From: Hypericum androsaemum
Taxonomy: Eukaryota > Streptophyta > Magnoliopsida > Malpighiales > Hypericaceae
Reading direction: 5' to 3'
Assembly (NCBI GenBank): GCA_963995505.1
Contig: OZ023192.1
Location: 402,001 to 466,000 of the forward strand
DNA: 64,000 nt
In this document: positions 1 through 12,496 of the stretch, piece by piece
How the letters are laid out: each line of letters begins with the position of its first letter
Position numbering within the stretch: position 1 is the first letter of the stretch
Made by a program: the position numbers and the translations under genes
Notes under the pieces: model-generated
Seen by the model: only the letters and a program-made list of their open reading frames with translations
What the model was told of the DNA's origin: nothing
Databases searched by the model: none

Positions 1-133
1 ATTTTATTTCTGAAAATATATTATAATAACAAATAAGTCAAAAGTTATGATTCGTCGAAAATTTAATAGTTTTTTTTGAAAAAATTTTTCCTGACACACA
101 CGCACATCATACTTGCATCGTGGTGCTACAAAC

Positions 134-734
134 TAATATTTTAAAAATTATGGTCGGACCGGTTAGACCACTACCCGTAATCAAATCTGGGTCAATTTTT
201 TCCTAAAACCCAGAATGTGGTTTGACCGGCTAAAATCCGGTCGGACCGCCCAGTCAGGTACTTCCGGGTGATCCGGTTCGCCCAGATCAAAAAAATTAGT
301 GTTTATTTTTTCCATTTTATCTGATTTAATTTAGAAACAAAACTTCAACTTCCACATTCGGAGAGTGTACATCACTATTTGATCACAAAAACTTATTTTT
401 TAACAATTCTTGATAATATTTCAACTAAGTCAAATGAATTGGACTAATATGTCGAACCTAAAAACTTGTATAATCATCTTCTTGTTATTCTAGACTTGTT
501 CAATTCATGTTTGAAGACTTTGTTTGGATAAATTATATAACAAAGTTGCTAAATATTTGAACTTATTTAATATTTTATTATTTTGTATGTTAAACTAAAT
601 TTATTAAACATTATTTAATTATATTAATATAAAATAAAAGTATCGATTTGACCGACGGCCTGACCAATCCGACCAATTGGACCATAAATTTTAAGAATTC
701 CGAGTGGTCTTCCGAGTCAGTTTTAAAAACATTG
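134..734. mobile_element. Non-autonomous hAT-type element, copy 1
   Basis: A 601-bp element rich in GGTC/GACC words. The ends are degenerate inverted repeats: TAATATTTTAAAAA on the left, and TTTTAAAAACATTG on the right, which reads CAATGTTTTTAAAA inverted. The flanks are CTACAAAC (126-133) and CTACAGAC (735-742), an 8-bp target duplication with one mismatch. The 8-bp duplication and YARNG-like terminus fit the hAT superfamily. A shorter, better preserved relative lies at 25326-25732. It has no coding capacity. Confidence 0.7.
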
Positions 735-1215
735 CTACAGACCCTCAGCACCGAATCGGGCCGGGAAGATGAAGTTGATGGGTCCTAGTGTAGATATTTT
801 AACGATTGCCAGGTTGACGAGGAAATTGCAGTATCTTCGTTTTGTTTGTTTTGAGACAATGTACCATCTTTCATCTTATCCAAGCCACGTAATGCACAGA
901 AGTGGGACCGGCGTCCTTACGTTAACCTCCCTGTCCGTCTTCTTACCTGAATCCAATGCAACTCTCCAGCCTTGTAAATGGATGGATCAGCTTTACTATA
1001 AAGGAATATCGAAAATTCGAGCTGAAGTAGCTACTTTCGAAGTAACAGAAAAAAATGCAGTGGACCCTGTTTTGTGCATTTGGCTTGGATGGAATATACA
1101 TACCAGTTTCAAGACTACGTAATTAGCCCTCATATGTTACTAATTAAAAAAGAAATTAAATTTCAAGTTCTGTTGTCTACTAACTAAGCAGCACCGAGTT
1201 CGTGTCGGCTTTTTC
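735..1215. other. Intergenic, 3' flank of HUB2
   Basis: This stretch lies between the hAT element and the HUB2 stop codon. It holds a 117-codon open frame (769-1122) with no recognisable domain. The HUB2 3' UTR and poly(A) site should lie in the right part, on the minus strand. No other feature was recognised. Confidence 0.4.
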
Positions 1216-4200
1216 CTATATCTTCACAAATCTAACGTCGTTTTGACCGAATGCTGTTCCACACGCCGGGCACTTCCTATGGCGAATCTCCAAGTTCCTT
1301 TGGATGCACGGGTTGCAAAATAAATGGTAGCATTTCACAATGACAACCTGTGTATGAAAACTTGATTAGTATCATAAGGGGATCCGACAATGATAAGGAG
1401 GAATGCAAGTCGATCAAACAACGCGTCGTCGATGCTGGTTTGAGAGAAGAGATGTACGTACCTCTTTCGGCCGGTCTGAGCAGACGCTGCACTTGAGAAT
1501 GCTTTTGCAATCTTTGATTTCATCCTGAAGCCGCTGCACCGCGGCCTCGCCGGTTTCAGAAGTCAATTTAACAACCATGTCGTTGAGCTCCTTCAGCTCT
1601 TCTTCGAGCTTTGACTTCTCGCTTCTGGCTCAACAAAAGTTAGTTGAATCAGATCAAAGTAGCATCGAAACAAAACGGAAGAAGAATCAGAAACAGACAA
1701 CACATGACAATATTCCGTATTGTCAAGATTATAGAATCCCACTTCTCAAGTTCCAATTCTTGGTGGGCTTCTTCCATCTTTTTCTGCATCTGCTCGTCCT
1801 CCTTCTCGGAAGAAGCTAATGCGTGCTTAAGCCATTTCAATTCCTTCTCGGCATCCATCAGTTCCCATTTTGCAATTTCATTGGCAAGAGCAAGCTGTAT
1901 GCCTTCATCAGTGTATTTCATTCCTTCTGCCAGGTGAGCTTTCATCTGCAAGAGTTGAAAGTCAATTGTTACAAGAAGAAACAAGCAGCAGCCAACCGAT
2001 TTTTAGATAAGAGTCGATGGAAATGAGAAAAAAAGAGTAAATTGAGCAAAAAGTAACAAAGGACCACCTGCTCTTCACTTTGCACAATCCTCGACTTCAT
2101 AGCTTCCAGTGATGTGTTATATTGTTGAAGTTGCTTCGACAGCGCATGTTTCTCAGTTAGTAGAGAGTTCTGTGCCTGCTTCATTTTCACGCTCTCGGAA
2201 ACAAGCTGCAAGGTAGAACATATCACTCATTAGCAACTCTGCGATGGTAGATCCGCGAAATATAAGAAATTGCTGCCATATAAACCTTAAGATTGTAGCC
2301 ATCTCTCTCGGCCAATTGCTGCAGCAGACGTTGGTTCTGCACCTGCATATCCTCGTACGATTGGCCAATTGTCTGTACAAGTGGTGAGACATTAAACAAA
2401 GAAGTTCAGTCAGGGAAAAGAAGGCAACAGAGGAAAGTTGGACGATAACCAAGTAGTCATAGTTGTGTACATGGAAAGAAAAGGGATCAGGAGACGACCT
2501 CAATTTCAGATATGTAAGCCTCAGCCTCCCTATCTTTACTTTTAATGGCTTCTTTAACCTCCAAAACATCTCTGAATATAAGAGCCGAAACAAGATATTA
2601 TCGCCCGACAACAGCAATTGCTTTGACAAGTAGACTGTTACAACCTACTGCTATAAAACTCTCTAATTTTGTATAAGCTTGTCACCAAAAAAACGAAATA
2701 AAGATTCAGATTAGCCGCGGAGCTTTTTATCAGTAACAAGGCTAATAAAGGCACACACAATTCAGTTCTCATCATGTTAACCCAATAGAGAATTTCTGCA
2801 AACTTTAGAAACTCGCACGCGCTACTTATTAAACATCCTTAAAATGACATATACCACTCTTGATACAGCAAGCATCCTTGTTATAAGAATATCTGTGTCA
2901 CAGCCGATTGAGCTGATTGGCGCATCCGTCAAATTACAAAGTCAACATATTCCGGCTCATTGGTACAGTAACTGTATATCGAGGAACAACAGCAGACTTC
3001 CACATCCAAGAATAACAGAATAGGTGCAAAACATCAAAATCATGTTAACAAAGATAGAGAACGAGAACAAGAAAAGAAACCAAATAGCTAACGATGTATT
3101 TCTACATGACATACAGCTCCTACATATGCCAAAGTAAAAAAGAATCATCCAACAATACTAACCGATCAGTAGTATCGAGTTCAGATCTCAATTCGGCGAG
3201 CTCAGCTTCAGCAGTGGAAAGCCTTTGTTGGCAGGCAGCTTCAGCCTCATTTGCAGCTTTAACTCTTAACTCCAGGCTATGCTCCTCTAGAGCTTTCCTT
3301 AACATCTCGGCTTGCTGGTGAGCACGGCGTTCAGATTCTCTGATTTCCTGTATATCTCTGGCCGAATATGAAAATCAGAAACAATGCCAGTTCAGAAGCC
3401 TCATCAAATTAAACACAGAAAATATACAACCCAGGCAAGTCAGAGTGAGCATCGTAAATATTACTCTAATATTGCAAGAATTCTAACCTAAGCCAAATGG
3501 TTCATAGTTACTGGTTAAAGAAATAAATTGCCCATCATCTCTACTAAATCGTCCAATAAATTACCATGAGACTATCTCAGGAACCCTGTCCCTTAGAATT
3601 TCCGGATGTCTTTTCCTCTTAAAGGAATAATAACCTATCATGTAAATTTGCTTTCATAGGCTACGCCAGAATGACTTGCATGACGTGACTGTGTTACGAG
3701 GCTTCCATGATTTCCAAATATCAAGTTAGGCATTTCTGATAGAAGAACAATAATGAAATAATATTAAGAAACAGATTCACCTATTGTCATGGCCTTCCTG
3801 CATATACATCTCCAAGATTAATTGGTTCTCTAGCTTTTCCTTCCGAGCCTTCTCAATCTGGACCATGTTCAACTTCAGTTACTAAAATTGTGCTGGTAGA
3901 AAAAAAAATACTTAAAAGCAACTTATGTTAAGAAGATTTATGTGTGACATAGAAAGAAAATAAGCTTTTTCAGAGGAGTTACTTGCCATGTCCTCAAGAG
4001 ATTTGATTTGTTCATCCTGCTCAGCACACTTGGCCATTAACTTTCTTTCTTCATCAATCTGCATCAGGACCAATAGGTATGCACAAAGGTAAGATGTCAT
4101 GAGTCTGAAAAATCAAGACCGGTTAAAGCACCCCTATTTAACGGCATTCGGTTTCGACCAATCTGTATTAGGATTTAAAGGCACAAAAACAAGCAACACA

Positions 4201-7200
4201 ACAGATGCAGTTATGAATAGCAGAAAGACAATAACAAGCTCGATTCAATGGAATTCCCAAATTCCTTCACCAGCTGTTGGCGGCAGTGCAAGGAAAACAA
4301 CAAGAGCGGGAAGAGAAACAATAAAATCACCTTTTCACTTAACGAGGCTTCTAATGTTTGGTATTCTTCACGCAATGAAACTGCTTCTTCGGCTGTCTCT
4401 TTCCACCGGTTCACCTGAGCTTCCATCACACCCATTTCCTTAGATAAAGCTGATGCCATTATACGAAACTCTGCCTTGATATCCTCTCTTCCTGTAAAGG
4501 ATAAATCTAATAAGATCGATTTAGCAAAAAAAATGATAAATCTAATAAGATTCACCTCTAGGATTCAAGAACAAAAAATAACAGTTGCCAAAAGAAAATT
4601 CACCCGAATCCTGCACCGCTTCTTCCATTTCGATCTCGAGATCATTATTCTCCTTAATAAGGTTCTTCAGTTGCAGCTCGAGCTCTTCGATTTTAGAGCC
4701 AGAAATGTTATAGGCATTACGTGCTGCATCTGCAGTCTCCATTCTTGCGTTAACTTCTTTTTCTCTTCTCAAAACAAAAGATCTGTCTGACTGAAATAAT
4801 ATTGCACTATTAAGAAAGATGAGAAGAATCCCGGAAGTCCAAAGCACATCCAATTATAACAGCAATTCAAGAACCTGTAAAGAATCAGTCGATCCTTTAT
4901 ATCTCTCTGCTTCAGCACTCCAATGTTGAACTTGATCATTTACTAAATTGTAAAGACGGGAAGAGAGTATGTGTTTATCGTCCTTCATTGTATTCTGCAC
5001 AAATACAAAATAACATAAAAAACTTAACATATTTGAAACGTAAATATGGCCACTATCGTACCTGGAGGTCTTCCAATTCTTTTGATAAGATTTCATTCTC
5101 TGCCTGAGCTTCTTGGAGCTCAGAAAGGCGATCATCTGCCAAGATCTATGGTTGTAATAAAAAAGATATTTGTTTGGTCAGAGGCGGTGACACAGAGAGA
5201 GAGGAAATTTTATATGTTCATAAGTGATCCAGCACCTTCGCTTCATCAATTGATTCTTTCAATTCCCTTAAACCTTTGGACCTATCTGCTGGCTTTTCAG
5301 GAGATAAACTTCCATTTACGGTAGTTCCTTTAGGGGTATGTAATTCAGTTGCGGCGTCCTTCTCCATCCTCAGATTTACCAGCTTTCTCCTAGTTTCTTC
5401 AAGTTCAACCGTGGTCTCTTCTAAATTACCTATTAAGCCATAGGGTAAAGCATATACATGGTAAATAATCACTAGCAATTTTTCCAAGAAAGGTGGCTTT
5501 CTGCTTGTATCTTCCAGTTCTCCAAGTTACTCTATATATAAGAAATATACTTGAAACAAATATAAAGATTTTAGACAACTACTTCAACCTTCAAGGTGCT
5601 TTATCTCAGATTGCTCCGTTGCATGGATGCTTTTGTAGCTCTGAATCATCTCAGCACACTCATTTTGCTTCATGAAGAGCACATCGAGCACCTCTTGCAG
5701 ATTCTTTGCCTCAGCTTTCATCATGTCATCAATTCTAGACAATTGAGAGAGGGTATCTGAGACCATTAGAAACATATTAATACCTAGGCACCATGGCAAC
5801 CACAAGGCGACAAATAAAGACCTACCAGCTTCTGAGAAAATAAATCAAAATAAAGATCCTTCATTAGAAACTAAATATCAATTCATTGTTTCTTGCGGAC
5901 CTTCAATGGAAGAATCTCCACGGAGCGCCTCAGCTATGCTGGCAGTTTCCATTCTCTGAGAATTGATGCTGGCTTTCATAGATTTCACTAAGTCCATGGT
6001 CGCAGACTGGCGTGAAGCGAGGGCTTCTTCAAGAAATCCTCCAATGGCCTTGCTTCCACTCCTCTGAATGGTATCTACCCCTAAGAGTCTGCAAAGAAAC
6101 ATGTCCTCTGCAGAACAGGACGGAACAGAACCTAGAGAGTTTCTTGAGTCAATTAATAATGAAAAAGAAAATACGAAACAGAATGAAAGTTCCACAAATA
6201 CCAACTCTCTTACACAAGATTAAAGGTAACAATCACTCTATTATATATCTTGAAAAAATTGCTGATAAGCACCTCCTGTATAGTCGTTATGATCCAACAG
6301 TTGTAGAGCATCTTGTCCTCCTCCAGATTGCACTCCAAGCAGAGCAAGATCATCGGCCAACTAAATAGTAAAGCATGCATAAATGCACGTATATAAGCAA
6401 AAGAAAGAAAAACAGAAAGAGATGGAAATAACTGGAAAAGCTAGCAAGAAGAGCTCCAAACTGACCTGATTCCATGTCTGGTTGAAGGAAATCAACTCAT
6501 CATTATACGAAGTGCGCTTGTCCTTGAGTTTCTGAATCTTCCCTTCAAGATCATGCATCTCCTGCTTCTTTATCTCTGACAGCTGAACGAGCTTTTGATT
6601 CTCAAACTGGAGATCCGAAACATCAACCTAGTGCAATAGAAAGAACAACAAACCACTGAGACCAGCAAGCCACTTGACCGCAGAGGAAAGCATGGAGAGA
6701 AACCCATAAAAAACAACAAACAGAAGCACCATCAACCAATATGAGACCACAAACATGAATGCTATCAGTCTCATCTAACCACCCATCTTACAAACCAACG
6801 GCCAGTAGTAATAGTGAGATTACCACATTGCTAATTGCGAGTGTGGTGGACTTGTCTATAAGTGTGGAAAATCCACCTACAACACCCTACAATCACTAGC
6901 CCCAGCTGCAAACCAATGAACTGTTGTGCTCGATCACAAGCAATAAGAGGCATAACAAAAGTGCCAAGAGAGATGTCTTAAAATCCCAACTTTAACTAAC
7001 CAGCAACACACTGGCACAAATTCTCAAGCCAAGGGAATCCAAACTCGCATGACACTGAAGTGGGTCCACATTTCACGACAAGCGAAACACGAAATCCCAA
7101 CCCAACATCTTGCCAATTCAAATTACAGAGTTCAACGACACTAGCCTCAGCCACAAACCAATAAACTATCCTGCTTGGTCACTAGCAACAAGAGGCTAAA

Positions 7201-7769
7201 CGAAACTGCCACCAAAAAACTCCAACTTTAACCAACCAGCAAACACCATCACGAATTCTCAAGCCGCGATATCAAATATCAGAAGAACAAACACCAAAAT
7301 GGATGCCTCTCCGCTGCAACCACTAACAACAGCTGCAAACAAGTGAAGTAATCAGCTTGATCACTAGCAAAAGAGAGGCACTATCGAGCGACAACAGCAG
7401 GAAACCCCTCAAAATCCTAGCTTTACACGACCAACAGCAACAGACTGGCACAAATTATCGAGCCAAGAACATCAAAAGCTCGCATCTTCAACGAACAGTA
7501 CAACAAACACCGAAACGGGGTCCCCTTCCACAACCCCAAAACACAAAATTCTCAACCCAGAATGCAGAATTCAGCTACACTAGCGCCTTCCAACCGTAAC
7601 TCACAAAACACAAGAACCAAGTATTGAACTTTACAATAGAACTTGCAGAGACTACTAATTGGGGGAAGAGGTTGGTTACGTGTTTGCTGTTGGGAGACAT
7701 GGAAGGGGAAAGTGGAGAGCTGAGGTGGGGCCTCTTCTTCGGTGGCTCATCTGCCTCTGACTTCTCCAT
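1216..7769 (-). CDS. HUB2: E3 ubiquitin-protein ligase BRE1-like 2 (HUB2), 19 exons
   Basis: The family forms a nuclear HUB1/HUB2 complex that mono-ubiquitinates histone H2B and acts in transcription, flowering and seed dormancy. Exons, 5' to 3': 7680-7769, 6466-6627, 6273-6360, 5901-6131, 5589-5756, 5236-5429, 5062-5145, 4875-4994, 4604-4790, 4331-4491, 3987-4058, 3781-3857, 3163-3357, 2499-2571, 2286-2372, 2068-2205, 1743-1945, 1462-1624, 1216-1347. They sum to 2625 nt, 874 aa; the Arabidopsis protein is about 900 aa. Residues 30-800 are Lys/Glu-rich coiled coil. A C3HC4 RING (C822, C825, C837, H839, C842, C845, C857, C860) ends the protein with GTAFGQNDVRFVKI. The sequence is closer to HUB2 than HUB1 (KRPHL..SVSPNS-type N-terminus, DRPKEVVIVKCYHLFC). 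The start is the first ATG of the conserved N-terminus. The exon 11 donor is GC, not GT. Confidence 0.93.
6628..7679 (-). other. HUB2 intron 1 (1.05 kb)
   Basis: This is the longest intron of the gene. The donor follows codon 30 (CAC|GTAACC) and the acceptor is CACTAG before VDVSDLQFEN. It contains diverged CA-rich direct repeats around 6900-7500, with words such as 'aaccagcaac', 'cactagcaac' and 'ctcaagcc' recurring. No coding sequence was seen. Confidence 0.7.
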
Positions 7770-7773
7770 ACCC

Positions 7774-7781
7774 TTCTTCTT

Positions 7782-7811
<30 letters not shown>
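7774..7811. repeat. (TTC)n microsatellite in HUB2 leader
   Basis: About 38 bp of uninterrupted TTC lie immediately upstream of the HUB2 start codon. They would read (GAA)n in the 5' UTR of the transcript. The length is likely polymorphic. Confidence 0.9.
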
Positions 7812-7815
<4 letters not shown>

Positions 7816-9685
7816 CTTACTTACTATCCCAAAAAAAGAACTCGAGCTTTCGTTTCTCAAACTCCCCCAAATCCGGACAACCGTTTAATCCAGGTTCGAG
7901 TCGGATCAGATTAAATTAAACGAAAAAGTTATCCCTACCGAGTTTTGATGGTTTGTTTGTTATGGGTTTTGATGGATGAGAACTGGAACCCGGACCGGAG
8001 GAGGGGGGACCCGGGGTGGCGGCGGAAGGTGGGGGAGTTTATGGGTGAAGGAAACGCTGCGTTTTGATGGGAAGTCCTTTTGTTTTTTTGGGCTAAAGAG
8101 AAAATATAATATGGGTGTTTTCACTATTGGGCTTCCTTGTTCAATGAATTTGGCAAACAGGCCCACGACCATTTCATATATTATAGAATTTGGTGCAGTG
8201 CACTACTTAAATTCAATTTTGGTACACCATCGAAATACCGGATTCTAGAGTACTGAATCATATATTTTCCAGGTATTAAAATGAAGTATCAAAATTCGGA
8301 ACCAGAAAATAGGTCAATATATACTATCCCGCATCGTTTTCTTTTCTATTGTGAAGACATACACGTCTATTATTCTCCGTCATTTAGCCAAATAAAAGAA
8401 CGTGAGTCAAAAACTATGAGCCCGAAATATGTCGAAAACAATATTCAGGAAAAGTCGTGTCCTATGATAAAAAAAGGCAAGCACGGCTTGAAGAGAAATT
8501 TGAGAAATGCAAATATAGTATCGATCTCGACATCGTTCCAATCTCGAACAATATTATTTTTTGACATCTGAACACTATGAAACGCCATGTTTTGTAAATG
8601 CAAGAAAGGACAATTAAATAAAAAGACATAGGCATCGCAAGAATCGTAGCTTGCACGCCTCTCCTTTGATCCGTGCACGGTAATAATACCGGGAGCGTAC
8701 ACAATTGCATTATTTTATACGGTACTATTTACAACTTTCATGTATCCATCAACATAAATTATTGAAAATATAACTACACTAGAATTAAAATTTGGTACAA
8801 TTTTTGCCTCTTTTACTGTCCAGATACCGAATATTTTGAATAAAAATTAATTTTCTTGACATGAAAAATTAATTAGGCTGCTATTATGCATTGTTTAATC
8901 AAATTTGCTTATACAGTCAGTTCAAATATTAATTAGAATATCGTAGCGTAAGGAATTTGTTGGTGGGGCCAAAATATTGAAAACTGAATATATATATTAC
9001 GCAATGACCTGTCCCTAGACGATCCCCTCCTCTATACGTTGGTATGCCCACTCCTATTCCTATCTAAATAGCTTAGTGTGCCCAGCGATCAATGAGTTTT
9101 ACACTGTGGTTCACATATCCATTTTGTCACCACTAACCTATAATTAACTTATACCAAATACTTAAATCAATCGGTAAAAAAAAGAGTTAAATATTTGTGA
9201 AAAAAAATAATGTTAAATATTTATCTAGAGAAATTCGACAATTGACATAAAAAAGTATGAAAAGATAAACGGCTTAATTTGCATCAAAGAAAAGAGAAGA
9301 GAAACAGCTTGATTACATTAGGATGAAACCTTCTTGTACACACGAAAACACATGGCAATAACCAGAAGCACCATATGGGCTAAAAGCCATTGAGGCCAAA
9401 CCCAAATAACAAATAAATAACTGATTGAAATCCACACCAAATTAATTTAATTTATCCCCCACCCACCAATGGCTAAGCATATCTCTATACCTTCTTACCT
9501 TTCCCATCAGTAATTTGTTTCTAATTAAGCAAACATTAATGAGGGCTTAACCAAACAAAAGTGGGATCCACCAACCTACATAGTAATTAATAACTAACCC
9601 CAAATTTTGTACACATCACCTAAAATCCAAACTTTACCAATCTTTGTTCTTCTTATTTACTTTTGTTTCTCCAGCCACCAACCCT
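7812..9685. other. Intergenic between HUB2 and DUF716 gene
   Basis: The HUB2 promoter lies on the left, where a G-rich patch sits at 7990-8035. The rest is AT-rich DNA with scattered short open frames that resemble no known family. The right edge (about 9480-9685) should be the 3' UTR of the DUF716 gene. No repeat family was recognised. Confidence 0.4.
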
Positions 9686-10636
9686 TCACCTCTCAATGTC
9701 AATGGGAGGGAGTCCTCTTCCTCCCATTTGGACGAAACTCTTGGCCGTCTTCTGCGCCTCCATCTCTTCCAACTTGTCGTCCTCGTCGTCTTCCTCCTCG
9801 AAAAACTCGTTACCCTCCTTGGTTAAAGGACTATACCCAACTTTCTCTCCGTACAATTTCTCCATGACCAAGTAGAAGAACACTATCAAGATGGTGACAA
9901 AGATCAGGTACCAGCTGAATTGGATATTGACAAGGGCTCTGGCCCTGTGAAGGGACCTCTCGTCCGAGCACCTGACCACGTCGTGGCCGACCTCCCAGTT
10001 CATGAAGCACCCTTTAGGGATCATCGAAGGTGTCCACAGCATCAGCCCCATGACGGCTAGCCAAACTCCCTGGAAGAGAATGCTGGCCGACCTGACAAAC
10101 CCGACGAGGAAGCTCCTCGGGTAGGGGATCCCGAGGAGCGTGGTCGCGAACGAGACGAAGATGACAAGCTGGAGGAGGAGATGGAACTGTCCCTCCACCC
10201 CCATGTGGTCAGCGGAGTGGAGGTGAAACATGAACAACTGCTGCCCAAAAGCCAGAGCTCCAAGCACTTGGGTCATCCCATACTCGGCTTTCGGCTTCAC
10301 CTTGTCGAACACGAGCGCGAACGCTGCGTAGGTGAGGAAGGTCATGGAGATGGAGGAGTGCTCGAAGTTCTGGAGGTGGTTGGAAGGGATGGTCCCGTCA
10401 GTGTCGAGGGGCTGGTGCCTGTTGGGGCCAATGAAGAGCTCCATGGCGATGGACATGGAGCTCCCCAACATGATCATGAAGAGCTCCATGTGACGTACCT
10501 TGGAGGAAGGGAACCATGGAGAAGAGGTATACGAGTTCGAGTTCTTGACGTAGAGCTTGGTGTGGTTGAAGAGGTGCCATAGCCCCAAGAAGAAGAAGCC
10601 CATCCCTGGAGCTACATGGCCCACTAAAGTTCCCAT
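9686..10636 (-). CDS. DUF716 / TMEM45-like multi-pass membrane protein
   Basis: An intronless gene of 316 aa. The N-terminus MGTLVGHVAPGMGFFFLGLWH is the family signature of DUF716 (animal TMEM45A/B; in plants often annotated as plant viral-response family protein). About seven hydrophobic segments follow, for example around residues 12-24, 50-68, 108-125, 140-160, 170-190, 200-220 and 258-280. Conserved polar residues include NFEHSS, FHLHSADH and QFHLLLQ. The tail is very acidic (EEEDDEDDKLEE) and probably cytosolic. The open frame runs 33 codons further upstream, but that stretch is only translated poly-C and CT repeat, so the conserved Met at 10636 is taken as the start. The biochemical role of the plant family is not established. 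Confidence 0.88.
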   Translation of the reverse strand: MGTLVGHVAPGMGFFFLGLWHLFNHTKLYVKNSNSYTSSPWFPSSKVRHMELFMIMLGSSMSIAMELFIGPNRHQPLDTDGTIPSNHLQNFEHSSISMTFLTYAAFALVFDKVKPKAEYGMTQVLGALAFGQQLFMFHLHSADHMGVEGQFHLLLQLVIFVSFATTLLGIPYPRSFLVGFVRSASILFQGVWLAVMGLMLWTPSMIPKGCFMNWEVGHDVVRCSDERSLHRARALVNIQFSWYLIFVTILIVFFYLVMEKLYGEKVGYSPLTKEGNEFFEEEDDEDDKLEEMEAQKTAKSFVQMGGRGLPPIDIER

Positions 10637-10651
10637 TGAGACTTGGAGTTT

Positions 10652-10713
<62 letters not shown>
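10652..10713. repeat. (GA)n followed by a 37-base poly-G run
   Basis: About 25 bp of GA repeat (10652-10676) run into 37 consecutive G (10677-10713). They lie 16 to 77 bp upstream of the DUF716 start codon. The transcript would carry poly-C followed by a CT repeat in its leader. Such a homopolymer is prone to slippage and to assembly error. Confidence 0.95.
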
Positions 10714-10714
<1 letters not shown>

Positions 10715-12308
10715 ATTGTGTTGAGTGTTATGCAAGGAAACTAAGGTGGGGAGGTGAGGTGGAGAGTGGAGAGGGTTTATGGTTTTTAAGGTGGGATTAG
10801 ATTATGGAAGTTGAAATTCTCAGAGGTCTAGAGACTTCCTGAGGAGAAATTTTAAGCTGGTTATTATTTCTTTTGCAATTCTAGAAACAGGAGGGAGGAA
10901 GCGATTGAGAGAATTCAACCGTTGACCAGCTCGTTGGATTTAATTAGCCGCGCGAAATGGGATGGGAGCAGCTTAGCCACCAACCTTCTAGAACTGAACA
11001 AATTTATCCAAAACATTCCATCGGCTTTCAACCCAATCAATGAATTGATATATATCATCGATGACGGTATTGTTGTTCTTGGTTAATACAACAAGAGTTT
11101 TACCATTACTTACTTAAAAATCATATTAGTCGACTAAGTAATATTCGGTTATATAAATTCAGACAAAAAAATCTATTGACGAATTTAAATTTAAATTTAT
11201 CGGTTTGATAATTTTTTTATGTTCTAATTTTTAAAGACACCTATAATTATTTGTGGGTGCATATGATTTAAAATTTACATTTAAAAGAGTTGTTCATCCC
11301 GAATAGCATTTTTGACGTCGCGTTAGCTAGCTAATTTTCAACAGCGGCGATGGCTACCATCTGAAAATCAATCTCGATGGTGCTATGATTGCAGTGACGT
11401 TTATATTAAACCATTTCGTAAGCGCTTACTGAATGCCGTATATATACGTACATGAAATTTCACTTGGCGTCAGGTCAACTTCTCAGCTACCTAGCTTGTT
11501 ATTGTATTTTATTTTAATTGTACGACTTGATATCCAGGTATTTATTGGATCGATTAATAAAAATTTTAGTTGAATAAAATTTCTGAATGTGCCGATGTCA
11601 CGAACTCGAGACTTTTAAATTAAATTAGTTTAACTTTATTATTATTCAATCTAAATATTTGTTAGCAGTAGCATGTTATTTTATTAAAGTCACCATTTTT
11701 TTATGTTTAGCCAAAACAATATTTTAATCAAATGTCTAAAATTGAAGTACTTAAGATGTACGCAGTTGCACTAAATGGTTTAACATTAAGAGAATTCTTT
11801 AACTCTTGAAATAAATTTTATATTGGCTAATAAAGGCTCGTGTTACTTCAAAGAACCTTCTTGGTGAGGACGCAGCAGCCAAAATTTAGTCAATCAATTT
11901 GATCAACTTACGGAATTGACCTCACGGGGATTTCCACCTTTTCTCACTTGTTCATTTTCCTCTCTGACATTCTTGGTCAAAATTTCTTGCAATCGAGTGC
12001 ATTTTCCCGTAAAAAAAGTAGAACATCAATTTCGATTTTTGCATTCTTAGAAGACATGTTGCTTCGACGCAATGACACGTAACTTTTCTTTTGGGCAAGG
12101 CGTCGGACACGTAACTAAGCTACCAAGTAGGAAAAAGATTTAAAAGTAATTAGTGGTCCAACATGCTCATTAATTAGGCGACGGATTGGGTCTCCAGTGT
12201 TGTAACAAGGTCTTAATCATCCAGAGCAAGAAGAGGGCTGTCATCGAAATGTCATCGAGGCTTTGTATTGGGTACTCTCCTCGGGGTTTTCCAAATTTTT
12301 ATATATAC
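10714..12308. other. Intergenic, DUF716 promoter side
   Basis: AT-rich DNA with the minus-strand DUF716 promoter at the left edge. No gene or recognisable repeat was found before the Cassandra-type LTR at 12309. Confidence 0.4.
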
Positions 12309-12491
12309 TCTAACGCCCTGTGATTCTCAGGAGGTCACCCATCATGATCCTACTCCCGGCCAAACGCGTTTAACCTTGGAATTCTCTCAGGATGTGTGCC
12401 GGAAAAGAAGGTACACTTTGTTGATATGGATAGTACCAATCAAATAACTTAATGCGTTTCAGACAGTACATATCATTTACGGGGTATCACA
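12309..12491 (-). mobile_element. Cassandra-type TRIM solo LTR with 5S rRNA-like core
   Basis: About 110 bp read as a diverged reverse complement of plant 5S rRNA. The box C region is clear (minus strand TGATGGGTGACCTCCTGAGA) and is followed by homology to the middle of 5S. The element starts TCTAACGCCCTG and ends GGGTATCACA, close to the TGT...ACA ends of Cassandra LTRs, and is flanked by TATAC on both sides (12304-12308, 12492-12496). A 5-bp duplication around one LTR with no internal domain indicates a solo LTR. At 183 bp it is shorter than usual Cassandra LTRs, so it carries deletions. The alternative, a 5S pseudogene, would not explain the flanking duplication. Confidence 0.8.
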
Positions 12492-12496
12492 TATAC

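Noticed and set aside
10181..10582. 133-codon plus-strand frame opposite DUF716
   Set aside because: A shadow of the GC-rich coding strand; no family likeness and no promoter context.
10637..10735. 33-codon N-terminal extension of the DUF716 frame (poly-Pro, then Leu-Ser repeat)
   Set aside because: It is translated poly-C and CT microsatellite; the conserved family N-terminus starts at the internal Met at 10636.
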